38,878 nt of DNA from Acidovorax sp. GW101-3H11 (GTDB lineage Bacteria; Pseudomonadota; Gammaproteobacteria; Burkholderiales; Burkholderiaceae_C): assembly GCF_001633105.1 (NCBI RefSeq), contig NZ_LUKZ01000020.1, positions 80,103 to 118,980 of the forward strand, written 5' to 3'. The position numbers and the translations under genes were made by a program. The stretch's first letter is position 1, and each line of letters starts with the position of its first letter. The notes under the pieces were generated by a model, which was not told the DNA's origin, ran no database searches, and worked only from the letters and a program-made list of their open reading frames with translations. Shown here piece by piece: positions 22,483 to 30,400 of this stretch.

Positions 22483-23112
22483 TTAGACCTTGCCGCGCCC
22501 CTTGCGCGGGGCGCGCGCGGCCTGTGCGGGCGCCCGGGTGCCTGTCTGGTCGAGCCACAGCAGGGCGTCCATCTGGGACATGAAGCGCCGCAGGTAGTCG
22601 GGCGACAGCGCGCGCATCAGGCTCAGCGAGCGGAGCACGAGCTTGTGCGAGTTCAGCGGGCCTGCGTTTTCGGGCCCCCGGTGCAGGGCCTGCACCACCT
22701 GCTGCTCGGCCGAGATCTTGCACCAGACCTCGCTGAACTGGCGCACGCTTTTCATGTCGGGCGGGTGTGTGCCTGCGCTGGCTAGCAAGGCGTCGGTGGT
22801 GGCGGCATGGGGCTCGGCCGATGCGCGGGTGTTCAGCTCGCGGTTGAGCCGGGCCAGGGGGGATGGCGCAGCGGTTACTGGGGTCGCCCCCGTGCCGGGT
22901 GCCGCCGCTGCGGTGGCGGCAGACCGGGCCTCGCGGGCATAGGTGGCCACGGCCTGCTCCAGCCGCTGCGCCAGCACTTGCTGCACGGCTGCGGGCTGGC
23001 CCGGAAGGCGCTGCGCCAACACCTCCAGGTAGTGGAAGCGGGCCGGGTTGTAGTGGTGGGCGCCCTCGGCCCGCAACACCTCTAGCATCGGCGCGCCATG
23101 CTGTTCACTCAT
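22483..23112 (-). CDS. DUF2894 family protein, last gene of the motor-like operon
   Basis: A 209-residue cytoplasmic protein of unknown function. Recognisable DUF2894 pattern: N-terminal LEVLRAEGAHHYNPARFHYLEVLAQR, a variable Ala-rich middle, and the conserved C-terminal half (KSVRQFSEVWCKISAEQQVV, NAGPLNSHKLVLRSLSLMRAL, SPDYLRRFMSQMDALLWLDQ) ending in a basic tail (APRKGRGKV). ATG 23112 (MSEQHGAP) overlaps the end of the OmpA-like gene by eight bases, so it is translated in the same operon. There is no signal peptide or membrane helix. The repeated association with DUF3348, DUF802 and an OmpA-like protein suggests it binds or is controlled by the motor-like complex. Confidence 0.87.
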   Translation of the reverse strand: MSEQHGAPMLEVLRAEGAHHYNPARFHYLEVLAQRLPGQPAAVQQVLAQRLEQAVATYAREARSAATAAAAPGTGATPVTAAPSPLARLNRELNTRASAEPHAATTDALLASAGTHPPDMKSVRQFSEVWCKISAEQQVVQALHRGPENAGPLNSHKLVLRSLSLMRALSPDYLRRFMSQMDALLWLDQTGTRAPAQAARAPRKGRGKV

Positions 23113-23764
23113 GGCGCCGGGTTGGGGTGTTCGAGGCCTTGGGCACCGGGGCCATTTCCACGCGCCGGTTTTGTGCACGGCCTTTTTCATCGGCGTTGTC
23201 GGCCACGGGCTGCTCGGCGCCAAAAGCGGCGGCAAACACCTGGGACGAGGGCATGCCTTCATCGATGAGTGCGCGGGCCACCGTGAGGGCCCGCTGGGCC
23301 GACAGCTCCAGGTTGTCGGCAAAACGCTGGTGGGGGCCGCGCAGCAGCGTGGTGTTGTCGGTGAAGCCGCTCACCATCAGCATTTCGTCGCGCTCGCGCA
23401 GGTAGACCTGCAGGGGCTGCACCAGGCTCTTGAGCAGCTGGCGGCCTTCGGGGCGCAGCTCGTCGGAGCCTGTGGCAAACAGCACGCTGCCGCTGATGCC
23501 GATGCGGCCGTTGTTCACCGTGACGCGTCCGCTGGCCAGCGGGATGGCCAATGCTTTCTCCAGCGCCATGCGGCGCTGTTCCTCCTGCTGGCGCTTTTCC
23601 ACCTCCTGCTTGAGGCTGGCCACTAGGTCGATCTGCACCACCAGCACCCCGGCCAGGATCAGCACGAACGCGCCCAGCAAACCGGCCATGAGGTCGCCGA
23701 ACACCGCCCACACGGGGGCGGTGGTTTCGGCGCTGTCGTCCAGGGTGTCGTCCAGGCCGGTCAC
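23105..23764 (-). CDS. OmpA/MotB-like peptidoglycan-binding motor subunit
   Basis: A 219-residue inner-membrane protein with one N-terminal helix (about residues 16-46: APVWAVFGDLMAGLLGAFVL and on), a coiled-coil linker (SLKQEVEKRQQEEQRRMALE) and a periplasmic OmpA-like domain (about 95-205: VLFATGSDELRPEG, VSGFTDNTTLL, NLELSAQRALTVARALIDEG, GRAQNRRVEM). Asp24 sits in the helix in the same context as the ion-carrying Asp32 of MotB and the corresponding Asp of ZorB. The gene overlaps DUF802 by four bases (ATGA) and DUF2894 by eight. Expected role: stator subunit anchored to peptidoglycan, pairing with the DUF802 protein. The family fold is firm; ion conduction is inferred. Confidence 0.9.
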   Translation of the reverse strand: MTGLDDTLDDSAETTAPVWAVFGDLMAGLLGAFVLILAGVLVVQIDLVASLKQEVEKRQQEEQRRMALEKALAIPLASGRVTVNNGRIGISGSVLFATGSDELRPEGRQLLKSLVQPLQVYLRERDEMLMVSGFTDNTTLLRGPHQRFADNLELSAQRALTVARALIDEGMPSSQVFAAAFGAEQPVADNADEKGRAQNRRVEMAPVPKASNTPTRRHE

Positions 23765-26454
23765 GCGGCGGCTCCCTCAGCGGTCGCAGCCAGGCGGCCC
23801 GCGTTGCCATGCAGCCTGCGCAGGTCTTCCACAATGCCCTGCTGGGCGCTGATGCTCAGGTCAATCACCTCGCGCGCCTGGGCCACGTAGTAGGCCAGTT
23901 GCTCGTCGCTGCGGTTCATCGACTGGCTGATCGCGCCCTCGATGCTCTGCAGGCCTTCCACCAGCTTGTCGTTGCTCGCGCTGAACAGGCCCACGCCATG
24001 GCCGAAGGCCTCGCCCAGGCTGGACAGCTCCACCGCGCTGGCAGCCACATGGGCGGCGACTTCGTCCACCTTGCCAGCCTGTGCGCTCAGCGCCTTGGCA
24101 AATTGGTCGCCCGCCTGTTCCAGCACCCGGGCGGCAGAGCCGACCAGGGCATCAATGGCCGCGCGCTGCTGCACGGCAGCATCGTTCACGGCGTGCAGCA
24201 GGGTGCCCAGTTGTTCCACCATGGCGGTGCGCTCGGCCAGCGCGGTGTTGTCGCGCTCGCTCATGCGCGCCATCTCCTGGCGCAGCTGGGTGATGACCTC
24301 GGCCGCGGCCTGCGGCACGTCGGATGCGGTCTGCAGCAGGCGTGTGAGCGGCGCCTCCAGCGCCGACCCGAGCGTGGCCAGGTGCTGTGCCACGGCGGCC
24401 TGCAGCGTGTCGAGCCGCTCCACGGCGGCCTGGCCGCGCTGGGCCTCGGCATCGCGCAGGGCCTGCAGCTCGGTGCGCCACACGCTGGTGAGTTCGTTCA
24501 TGCGCTGGCCCTGGGCCTGCACCCACTGGGCCTCGGTGGCAAGGCGCGTGCGCAGCAGGGTGTCCGACTGCTCCATCAGCGCCGCCGTGCTGCCCAGGGC
24601 GCGCGCCACCTGCTCTGTCATGCGCTCGGTGACCTGGGTGGCGGTGGCCTCCAGCGCCTGGCAAACGCCCTGCTGCTGAGCCACCGCTTGCTCGCCCACA
24701 CGCTGCCATTCGGCCGTCAGGGCGCCTGCCATGCCGTCCATGGAGCGGCTCCAGGCCTCCAGCCGTTGTTGGTCTGCGGCCAGCTGGGTGGTGTGAGATT
24801 GGGCTACGGTGTTGTTCAGGGCCTCCAGCCAGGCGCTGGAGCGCTGGTCCAGCGCCTGGCTGGCAGTCTGCAGTGTGTGGCCGATCTGGGTGGCCGTGCC
24901 TTCGAGTGCCTGGCAGGCTGCCTGCTGCTGCGCCACGGTGTGTGCGCCCACCTGTTGCCATTCGGCACGGAGGGTGCTGGCCAGGCCTTCCATGGTGCGG
25001 CTCCAGCCCTCCGCGCGCTGCTGCTCTGCCGCCAGCTGGGCCGCGTGCGATTGGGCCACGGTGTCTTGCAGGGCAGCCAGCAGGGCGTCTGCGCGCTGGT
25101 CGAACGCCTGGGTGGCGCTGTGCAGGGTGTGGCCAATCTGCGCGGCTGCGCCCTCCAGCGCCTGGCCCACGCCCTGCTGCTGCGCCACCGTCTGGGCGCT
25201 GGCCTGCTGCCATTCGGCGGCGAGTGTGGTGGCCATGCCGTTCAGGGCGTCGCGCCAGCCTTCCAGGCGCTGCGCATCGGCGGCGGCCTGGGCAGCTTGC
25301 AACTGGGTGGCCGAGGCTTGCAGCGATGCCAGCAGGGCGCTGGAGCGCTGGTCAAACGCCTGGGTCACGGTCTGCAGGGCCTGCTCCAGCTGGGCCACCT
25401 GCGTGGACTGGGTCTGGGTCTGGTTTTGCAATGCGCTGGTCCAGGTGTCGGCCACCTGGCGGGCCGTGCCCTCCCATTGGCCCGACAGCGCCTGCATCTG
25501 CGCATCGGTGGTGGCGCGCAGGCGGTCGTGCGAGCGCTGGGCTTCCTGGGCCAGGGTGGCCATGGCCTGCTCTACCACGGGGCGGATGGCCTCTCCGGCC
25601 TGGCGTGCGCTGGCGCCCAGGCTGTCTTGCAGCGAGGTGCCCACGGTGCTGGCCAGCTGGGTGTAGGCGGCAGCGGCTTCGCGGTGAAATTCTTGCTGCT
25701 GCGTTGCCAGCTGGGTGCCCAGCTGCTCGTTGCGCCGCTCCAGCCCTTCCACCAGGCCCTGCAGGCGCTCGGCGATCAGGGGCAGGGCCTGGGCCTGTGT
25801 CTGCAGTGCATGCAGCATCTCGTCACGCCGGTGGGCGGGCGAGAAGGGGCGGAACAGCGTGGGGATGTGGGCGTCCAGCAGGCGCACGGCCGCCAGCCGC
25901 TCGCGGCGGCTCAGCGCCGACAGCAGGCCCAGCATGGCCGAGGCGGCCACACCGGCCACCGAGGTGCCGAACGACAGGCCCAGCCCCTTGATGGGCGCCG
26001 ACAGTGCGGCGCGGATCGACTCCAGGTTGGACGAGGTCTCCAGCGCAGACATGGTGCCGCTGAAGGTGATCACCATGCCAAGAAAGGTGCCCAGCATGCC
26101 CAGCATGACCAGCAGGCCCACCAGGTAGGGCGTGAGGGCCGGGCCGGGCAATGCGACGCGTTCGCCTTCGATGCGCTGGCGCACCGGGTGACGCAGCGCA
26201 GGCGCCAGGCGGCCCAGCCAGCCGTCCAGGTCCGCCAGTGGCGTTGGAGTTGCCGCGCTGTCAGCCAGCGCACGGGCGAGGGACTGGGTGGCGGCGCGGA
26301 ACTGCCGCAGCTCATACGCACCCAGCACATAGACCGCGCCAATCACCGCCGTCATGGCCAGCGCCAGGGGGCTGGTTCCGACAAAGCCCCAGCCCACCCA
26401 GCCCACGGCCGCCAGGCCCACGGCAAAGATGGCGGGCATCACACTCTTGTTCAT
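23761..26454 (-). CDS. DUF802 protein: MotA/ExbB-like channel subunit with long coiled-coil tail
   Basis: An 897-residue membrane protein. Two hydrophobic helices lie at about residues 8-25 and 28-46, and two more at about 106-128 (LVGLLVMLGMLGTFLGMVIT) and 155-180 (KGLGLSFGTSVAGVAASAML). The last pair has the MotA/TolQ/ExbB proton-channel pattern GxLGTFxG and GxxxSFxTSxxGxxxS. Residues from about 200 to 897 are an Ala/Gln-rich, almost uninterrupted coiled coil containing three 84-residue repeats (366-617). DUF802 proteins are described in Burkholderiales genomes without known function. With the MotB-like partner downstream this is the layout of ZorA/ZorB. It overlaps both neighbours by four bases. 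The tail is long enough to reach far into the cytoplasm. Confidence 0.88.
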   Translation of the reverse strand: MNKSVMPAIFAVGLAAVGWVGWGFVGTSPLALAMTAVIGAVYVLGAYELRQFRAATQSLARALADSAATPTPLADLDGWLGRLAPALRHPVRQRIEGERVALPGPALTPYLVGLLVMLGMLGTFLGMVITFSGTMSALETSSNLESIRAALSAPIKGLGLSFGTSVAGVAASAMLGLLSALSRRERLAAVRLLDAHIPTLFRPFSPAHRRDEMLHALQTQAQALPLIAERLQGLVEGLERRNEQLGTQLATQQQEFHREAAAAYTQLASTVGTSLQDSLGASARQAGEAIRPVVEQAMATLAQEAQRSHDRLRATTDAQMQALSGQWEGTARQVADTWTSALQNQTQTQSTQVAQLEQALQTVTQAFDQRSSALLASLQASATQLQAAQAAADAQRLEGWRDALNGMATTLAAEWQQASAQTVAQQQGVGQALEGAAAQIGHTLHSATQAFDQRADALLAALQDTVAQSHAAQLAAEQQRAEGWSRTMEGLASTLRAEWQQVGAHTVAQQQAACQALEGTATQIGHTLQTASQALDQRSSAWLEALNNTVAQSHTTQLAADQQRLEAWSRSMDGMAGALTAEWQRVGEQAVAQQQGVCQALEATATQVTERMTEQVARALGSTAALMEQSDTLLRTRLATEAQWVQAQGQRMNELTSVWRTELQALRDAEAQRGQAAVERLDTLQAAVAQHLATLGSALEAPLTRLLQTASDVPQAAAEVITQLRQEMARMSERDNTALAERTAMVEQLGTLLHAVNDAAVQQRAAIDALVGSAARVLEQAGDQFAKALSAQAGKVDEVAAHVAASAVELSSLGEAFGHGVGLFSASNDKLVEGLQSIEGAISQSMNRSDEQLAYYVAQAREVIDLSISAQQGIVEDLRRLHGNAGRLAATAEGAAA
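24604..25359 (-). repeat. Three tandem 252-bp repeats coding an 84-residue coiled-coil unit
   Basis: Units 25108-25359, 24856-25107 and 24604-24855 (residues 366-449, 450-533, 534-617). Each begins A(F/L)DQR(S/A)(S/D)A, has an EQQR/DAQR-(L/A)E-W core, AEWQ, then VAQQQ and QALE. The period of exactly 84 residues equals twelve heptads, which keeps the coiled-coil register. The DNA is also strongly similar, so copy number could change by recombination. Confidence 0.85.
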
Positions 26455-27275
26455 TCCTGTTGTCCTGTTTTCTCGTTGTGGGCGGCTTCCAGCAGCCCCG
26501 TGATGGGTAGCAGGCGCACTTGCATCTCGGCCAGCAGCAGCGCCTGCATGTCTTGTTCAAAAGCCCACAGCCAGCCGCCCGGCTGGCGCCAGCGTTGCGG
26601 CTCGTCGGCCAGGCCCTTGGTTTGCAGCGCCTGCTGGTGCGCCTGGTGGCGGTGGGCCAGGCGGCGCTCCAGGTGGCTAGGCAGCGATGCCCACAGCCGC
26701 TGCTCGCGCGCGCCCAGCATCTGCTCCATGACGGCATCCAGTGCCGCCAGCTGCCGCAATGCGGGGCGGCCCTTGGCGATGGCATGGCGCACCTGGGCCC
26801 GCAAGGCCAGCAGCCGCGTGTCCATCTGCCGCTGCAGCTCCAGGTAGCGGGGGCCATGGGCACCAAAGTCTGCATCGGCCTCGGGATCGGGCAGCGCCAC
26901 GGGCGTGTTGTCGGCCCGCGCGCGCAGGGGCTTGGGGGCTGCGGCCCGGGCTGTGAGCAGCGCAGACAGGTCCGCCTGGGCCTTCTGGACAAAACGGTCC
27001 AGTGCGGCCAGGTCGATGGCCAGGCCAGGTTCTGCCCGCGCGCGCCCTGCCTCTGGCAAGGATTCGATGGCATGCAGCGCCCGGCTGAGTTGTACGGCGT
27101 CCACCGTGCCCAGCCACTGGCTCAGCGTGTGCGCCACATCGGGCTGCGGCAGCTGCGCCGCCCGCGCGCCATCGTCCCGCGCCCATTGCTGGAGCAGGAC
27201 AACAAGGCGTGAGCTGTTGAGTCGGTGGTGCAGGTACATCCCGTGGAGGCCATTCACTGTGCTGGCACCCCGCAC
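26451..27275 (-). CDS. DUF3348 family protein, first gene of the motor-like operon
   Basis: A 274-residue cytoplasmic protein of unknown function, mostly helical by pattern. DUF3348 features: LNSSRLVVLLQQWARDD, HTLSQWLGTVDAVQLSRALH, a variable middle, and QMDTRLLALRAQVRHAIAKG, then the C-terminal QDMQALLLAEMQVRLLPITGLLEA. The first codon is GTG at 27275 with GGAG seven bases upstream; an internal ATG at 27239 lacks a site. Its TGA overlaps the DUF802 start by four bases. No membrane helix or catalytic motif is visible. Position as first gene of a tightly coupled operon suggests it assembles with, or regulates, the DUF802 channel subunit. Confidence 0.87.
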   Translation of the reverse strand: MRGASTVNGLHGMYLHHRLNSSRLVVLLQQWARDDGARAAQLPQPDVAHTLSQWLGTVDAVQLSRALHAIESLPEAGRARAEPGLAIDLAALDRFVQKAQADLSALLTARAAAPKPLRARADNTPVALPDPEADADFGAHGPRYLELQRQMDTRLLALRAQVRHAIAKGRPALRQLAALDAVMEQMLGAREQRLWASLPSHLERRLAHRHQAHQQALQTKGLADEPQRWRQPGGWLWAFEQDMQALLLAEMQVRLLPITGLLEAAHNEKTGQQE

Positions 27276-27513
27276 CAGATCACTCCGGGCGCGGGGGCAT
27301 CAGGGAACGGGTCCCCAGTGGGCAAAGCCCGCTATTTTCGCAGGAACGCCGAACTGGCCTGCCCGGGCCGGGAGGGCGTTGCAGGTGTTACATGTCCGGA
27401 ACCCCTGGGAGAGAGGGGAAAAGCGGCGCAGAGAGGCCGCAGGCGCCCTGCGCCGGGGCGCTATGACCCCGGGAGGGCTGGCGGGGCTTGGGGGGCCGCC
27501 AAGGAGTGGGGGC
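27276..27513. other. Gap between boxA and the motor-like operon
   Basis: 238 bases with no gene. It must hold the promoter of the DUF3348 operon, but I see no convincing -35/-10 pair. A possible boxA terminator is listed separately. Confidence 0.5.
27419..27440 (-). terminator. Possible terminator for the boxCBA operon
   Basis: On the minus strand GCGGC-CTCTCTGC-GCCGC is followed by TTTTCCCC, about 75 bases after the boxA stop. A larger GC hairpin (GCGCCC/GGGCGC) precedes it. The stem is short and the T run only four, so this is tentative. Confidence 0.35.
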
Positions 27514-28782
27514 TCAGTAGGTTTCCAGGTGCAGGCGGCCCTCGCGCTGCAGGGCCGCGCCCACGGTGTCCCAGTCCAGCCCGGCCTCGCTGGCAATGTC
27601 GCGCAGGGCCATCACCACGCCTTCTTCCATGCTTTTCAGGCCACACACATAGAAGTGGCCGCTGCCGTCCCGCAGCAGCGCGGCCAGGTCGGCGGCGCGC
27701 TCGCGCATCAGGTCCTGCACATAGCGCTTGGGCTGCCCGGCGGTGCGGGAGAACGCGAGGTTGATGTCGATGAAATCCTTGGGGAGGTTTTGCAGCGGGC
27801 CAAAGTACGGCAGCTCCTGCTGCGTGCGTGCGCCGAAGAACAGCATGAGCTTGCCGCCTTCAAACTTGCCGCTGCTGCGCAGGCGCCGACGCCATTCGGT
27901 CATCGCGCGCATGGGGGCGCTGCCGGTGCCGGTGCAGATCATCACGATGTGCGAGCGCGGGTGGTTGGGCATCAGGAAGGAGCTTCCAAACGGCCCCACC
28001 ACCTGGACCTTGTCGCCCACTTTCAGGTCGCAGACGAAGTTGGAAGCGATGCCGCGCACGGCGTTGCCGTCGTGGTCGGTGGTCACGCGCTTTACCGTGA
28101 GCGCCAGGTTGTTATAACCGGGCCGCTCGCCATTGCGCGGGCTGGCGATGGAGTACTGGCGCGCGTGGTGCTCCTTGCCCAGCGCGTCGGTGCCGGGCGG
28201 GATGATGCCGATGGACTGCCCCTCCAGCACCGGGAACGGCATGCTGCCGAAGTCGAGCACCACGTGGTGGGTCTCGTTCTCGAAACCTGCCTCGGTGCAG
28301 TTGAAGTTGCCGACCACGGTGGCCTCGGTAGGGCTCTTGGGCGGGAACAGGTTGGTGTACGGGTGGGCCGCCGACCAAGGCGGCACAGTGGCGCCGTACT
28401 GGGCCGAGCGGAAGGCCTGCGTGCCCGGCTCCACGGGCGCGGCAGGCGTGGTCGGCGGCACGGCATCCGCGGAAGGCGCAACACCTTCGGCGGCCAGTGC
28501 ATCGGGCGGAAGTTCGGGCGGAAGTTCCTCCCAGGTGAGCTGCTCTTCAATCGTGTATGCGCGCGCCAGGGGCATGGTGCGCCAGTTGTCGATGGAGCCC
28601 GTGGGGCAGGGCGAGATGCAGGCCATGCAGCCGTTGCACACATCGGCCCGCACGACGTAGTTGTTGTCGTCGTGCGTGATGGCGCCCACCGGGCAGGTGG
28701 CCTCGCAGGTGTTGCAGCGGATGCAGATCTCGGGGTCGATCAGGTGCTGCTTGATGACGGCGGCTTCAACGGCCATATCCAT
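27514..28782 (-). CDS. boxA: Benzoyl-CoA 2,3-epoxidase, reductase subunit
   Basis: Passes electrons from NADPH through FAD and two iron-sulfur clusters to BoxB, which epoxidises benzoyl-CoA. The 422-residue protein starts with a two-cluster ferredoxin module (C20, C23, C26, C30 in [13 protein letters not shown]49, C52, C55, C59 in [12 protein letters not shown]). A Pro/Ala-rich linker follows, then a ferredoxin-NADP reductase module with the FAD motif RQYSIASP, the nucleotide motif [12 protein letters not shown] and the C-terminal [16 protein letters not shown] 28782 (MDMAVEAAV) has GGAG seven bases upstream; the longer upstream frame has no coding character. It is the last gene of boxC-boxB-boxA, 146 bases after boxB, with a strong hairpin in the gap. 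Confidence 0.95.
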   Translation of the reverse strand: MDMAVEAAVIKQHLIDPEICIRCNTCEATCPVGAITHDDNNYVVRADVCNGCMACISPCPTGSIDNWRTMPLARAYTIEEQLTWEELPPELPPDALAAEGVAPSADAVPPTTPAAPVEPGTQAFRSAQYGATVPPWSAAHPYTNLFPPKSPTEATVVGNFNCTEAGFENETHHVVLDFGSMPFPVLEGQSIGIIPPGTDALGKEHHARQYSIASPRNGERPGYNNLALTVKRVTTDHDGNAVRGIASNFVCDLKVGDKVQVVGPFGSSFLMPNHPRSHIVMICTGTGSAPMRAMTEWRRRLRSSGKFEGGKLMLFFGARTQQELPYFGPLQNLPKDFIDINLAFSRTAGQPKRYVQDLMRERAADLAALLRDGSGHFYVCGLKSMEEGVVMALRDIASEAGLDWDTVGAALQREGRLHLETY

Positions 28783-28875
28783 GGTTGTTCTCCTGAAGGC
28801 CTCGCGGTCGGAAGGGGGGTGTACCGGGAGGCGGGCGGGGTGCGCTATCGGCAAAAACGTGGGGCCCCGGCCCAT

Positions 28876-28911
28876 GTTGCCCTGCTCCCGGCTATGGGGC
28901 AGCGGGGCAAC
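28876..28911 (-). other. Strong hairpin in the boxB-boxA intercistronic gap
   Basis: GTTGCCCTGCT at 28876-28886 pairs with AGCGGGGCAAC at 28901-28911 (11 bp, one G-U), with an inner CCC/GGGG extension. It starts 18 bases downstream of the boxB stop. No T run follows on the minus strand, so it is more likely an mRNA-stabilising or partially attenuating structure than a full terminator. Confidence 0.6.
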
Positions 28912-28928
28912 GCTGGCATGTGGGTGGG

Positions 28929-30356
28929 TCAGCCGAACCGGACGTATTCGAAGTCCACGGGCTGGCGGTTGATGCCCATGACCGGTGGCGCGATCCAGCC
29001 CGCAAACTTGCCGGGCTCGACCACACGCCCCATCAGCGAGGCCACAAAGGCAAAGTCCTCCGGCGTGGGCAGCCATTCGGCTTTGCGTGCTGTCCATTCT
29101 GCCTCGCTCACCACGCGGCCGTCGGGAGACATCTTGATGCCCGCGAGGGCGCCGATCTGGCGGTTGAACGCCTTGTGCGGCACGGCCAGGCGCGTGGGAA
29201 TACCCGCTTTTTCCAGCACCTTGTTCCAGCGGCCGACACCGGCCATCGAGTCCTTGATGAAGTCGTCGCGCAGCACCTCGTTCAAGGCGTTGAGCATGGG
29301 CACGTCCTTCTCCTGCAGTTGGCCGTTGACCACTTCCAGCACCTTGTAGGTCTGGCCTTTGAGGATGTGGTCGTCACTTCGCTTGCCTTCTTCGTAGCGG
29401 CCCTTGAGGCCCGAGCTGTAGAACGTGGCGGCGTTGCTCGACTGGTCGGCCCCGAACAGGTCGATGGTCACGCTGTAGTGGAAGTTAAGGTAGCGCTGGA
29501 TGGTGCCGAGGTCGATGGCGCCTGCTGCGCGCACCTTGGCTGGGTCGTCGGTCTTGAGGTCGTTCATCACCTGCGCCGTGCGCGACAGCACGCGCGAGAC
29601 ACCGCTCTCGCCCACGAACATGTGGTGGGCTTCCTCGGTCAGCATGAACTTGGTGGTGCGCGCCAGTGGGTCGAATGCGCTTTCGGCCAGCGCTGAGAGC
29701 TGGAACTTGCCGTCGCGGTCGGTGAAGTAGGTGAACATGAAAAACGCCAGCCAGTCGGGCGTCTTCTCGTTGAACGCGCCCAGGATGCGCGGGTTGTCCT
29801 GGTCGCCCGAGGTGCGCTGCAGCAGCGCCTCGGCCTCTTCGCGGCCGTCGCGGCCGAAGTGCTTGTGCAGCAGGTAGACCATGGCCCACAGGTGGCGGCC
29901 TTCTTCCACATTGATCTGGAACAGGTTGCGCAGGTCGTACATGCTGGGCGCCGTGAGGCCCAGGTGGCGCTGCTGCTCCACCGAGGCGGGTTCGGTGTCG
30001 CCCTGCGTCACGATGATGCGGCGCAGATTGGCGCGGTGCTCGCCGGGCACGTCTTGCCAGGCCTTCTCGCCCTTGTGGTCGCCAAAGTGGATCTCTCGGT
30101 TGGCGTCGCCGGGGTTCAGGAAGATGCCCCAGCGGTAGTCGCGCATCTTCACGTGGCCGAACTGGGCCCAGCCGTTCGGGTCCACGCTCACGGCGGTGCG
30201 CAGGTAGACGTCGTAGTTGGTCGAGCCCTCGGGGCCCACGTCGTCCCACCAGTTGATGAAGTTGGGCTGCCAGCCTTCGAGCGCGCGCTGCAGCGTGCGG
30301 TCCTCGCCCAGGTTGACGTTGTTGGGAATCTTCTCGCTGTAGTTGATGGTGCTCAT
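28929..30356 (-). CDS. boxB: Benzoyl-CoA 2,3-epoxidase, oxygenase subunit
   Basis: Diiron oxygenase that converts benzoyl-CoA to its 2,3-epoxide with O2 and electrons from BoxA. It has 475 residues, the family length. Ligand residues can be placed against the Azoarcus evansii enzyme with an offset of two: E122, E152 and H155 ([10 protein letters not shown]), D213 (FTDRD), E242 and H245 ([12 protein letters not shown]). The N-terminus [14 protein letters not shown] and the C-terminus [11 protein letters not shown] are typical. ATG 30356 has GAGGAGAC upstream. It lies 44 bases after boxC in the same operon. All active-site positions I can check are intact, so the pathway should be functional. 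Confidence 0.96.
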   Translation of the reverse strand: MSTINYSEKIPNNVNLGEDRTLQRALEGWQPNFINWWDDVGPEGSTNYDVYLRTAVSVDPNGWAQFGHVKMRDYRWGIFLNPGDANREIHFGDHKGEKAWQDVPGEHRANLRRIIVTQGDTEPASVEQQRHLGLTAPSMYDLRNLFQINVEEGRHLWAMVYLLHKHFGRDGREEAEALLQRTSGDQDNPRILGAFNEKTPDWLAFFMFTYFTDRDGKFQLSALAESAFDPLARTTKFMLTEEAHHMFVGESGVSRVLSRTAQVMNDLKTDDPAKVRAAGAIDLGTIQRYLNFHYSVTIDLFGADQSSNAATFYSSGLKGRYEEGKRSDDHILKGQTYKVLEVVNGQLQEKDVPMLNALNEVLRDDFIKDSMAGVGRWNKVLEKAGIPTRLAVPHKAFNRQIGALAGIKMSPDGRVVSEAEWTARKAEWLPTPEDFAFVASLMGRVVEPGKFAGWIAPPVMGINRQPVDFEYVRFG

Positions 30357-30400
30357 GGATGTCTCCTCGTGGGATGGAAAACCGAACGGTCGGGGTGGGG

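Noticed and set aside
23809..26847. A plus-strand open frame of over 1000 codons opposite DUF802
   Set aside because: It is antisense to a gene with clear membrane and coiled-coil pattern; its product is Gln/Gly/His-rich low complexity, the usual shadow of a GC-rich repetitive gene.
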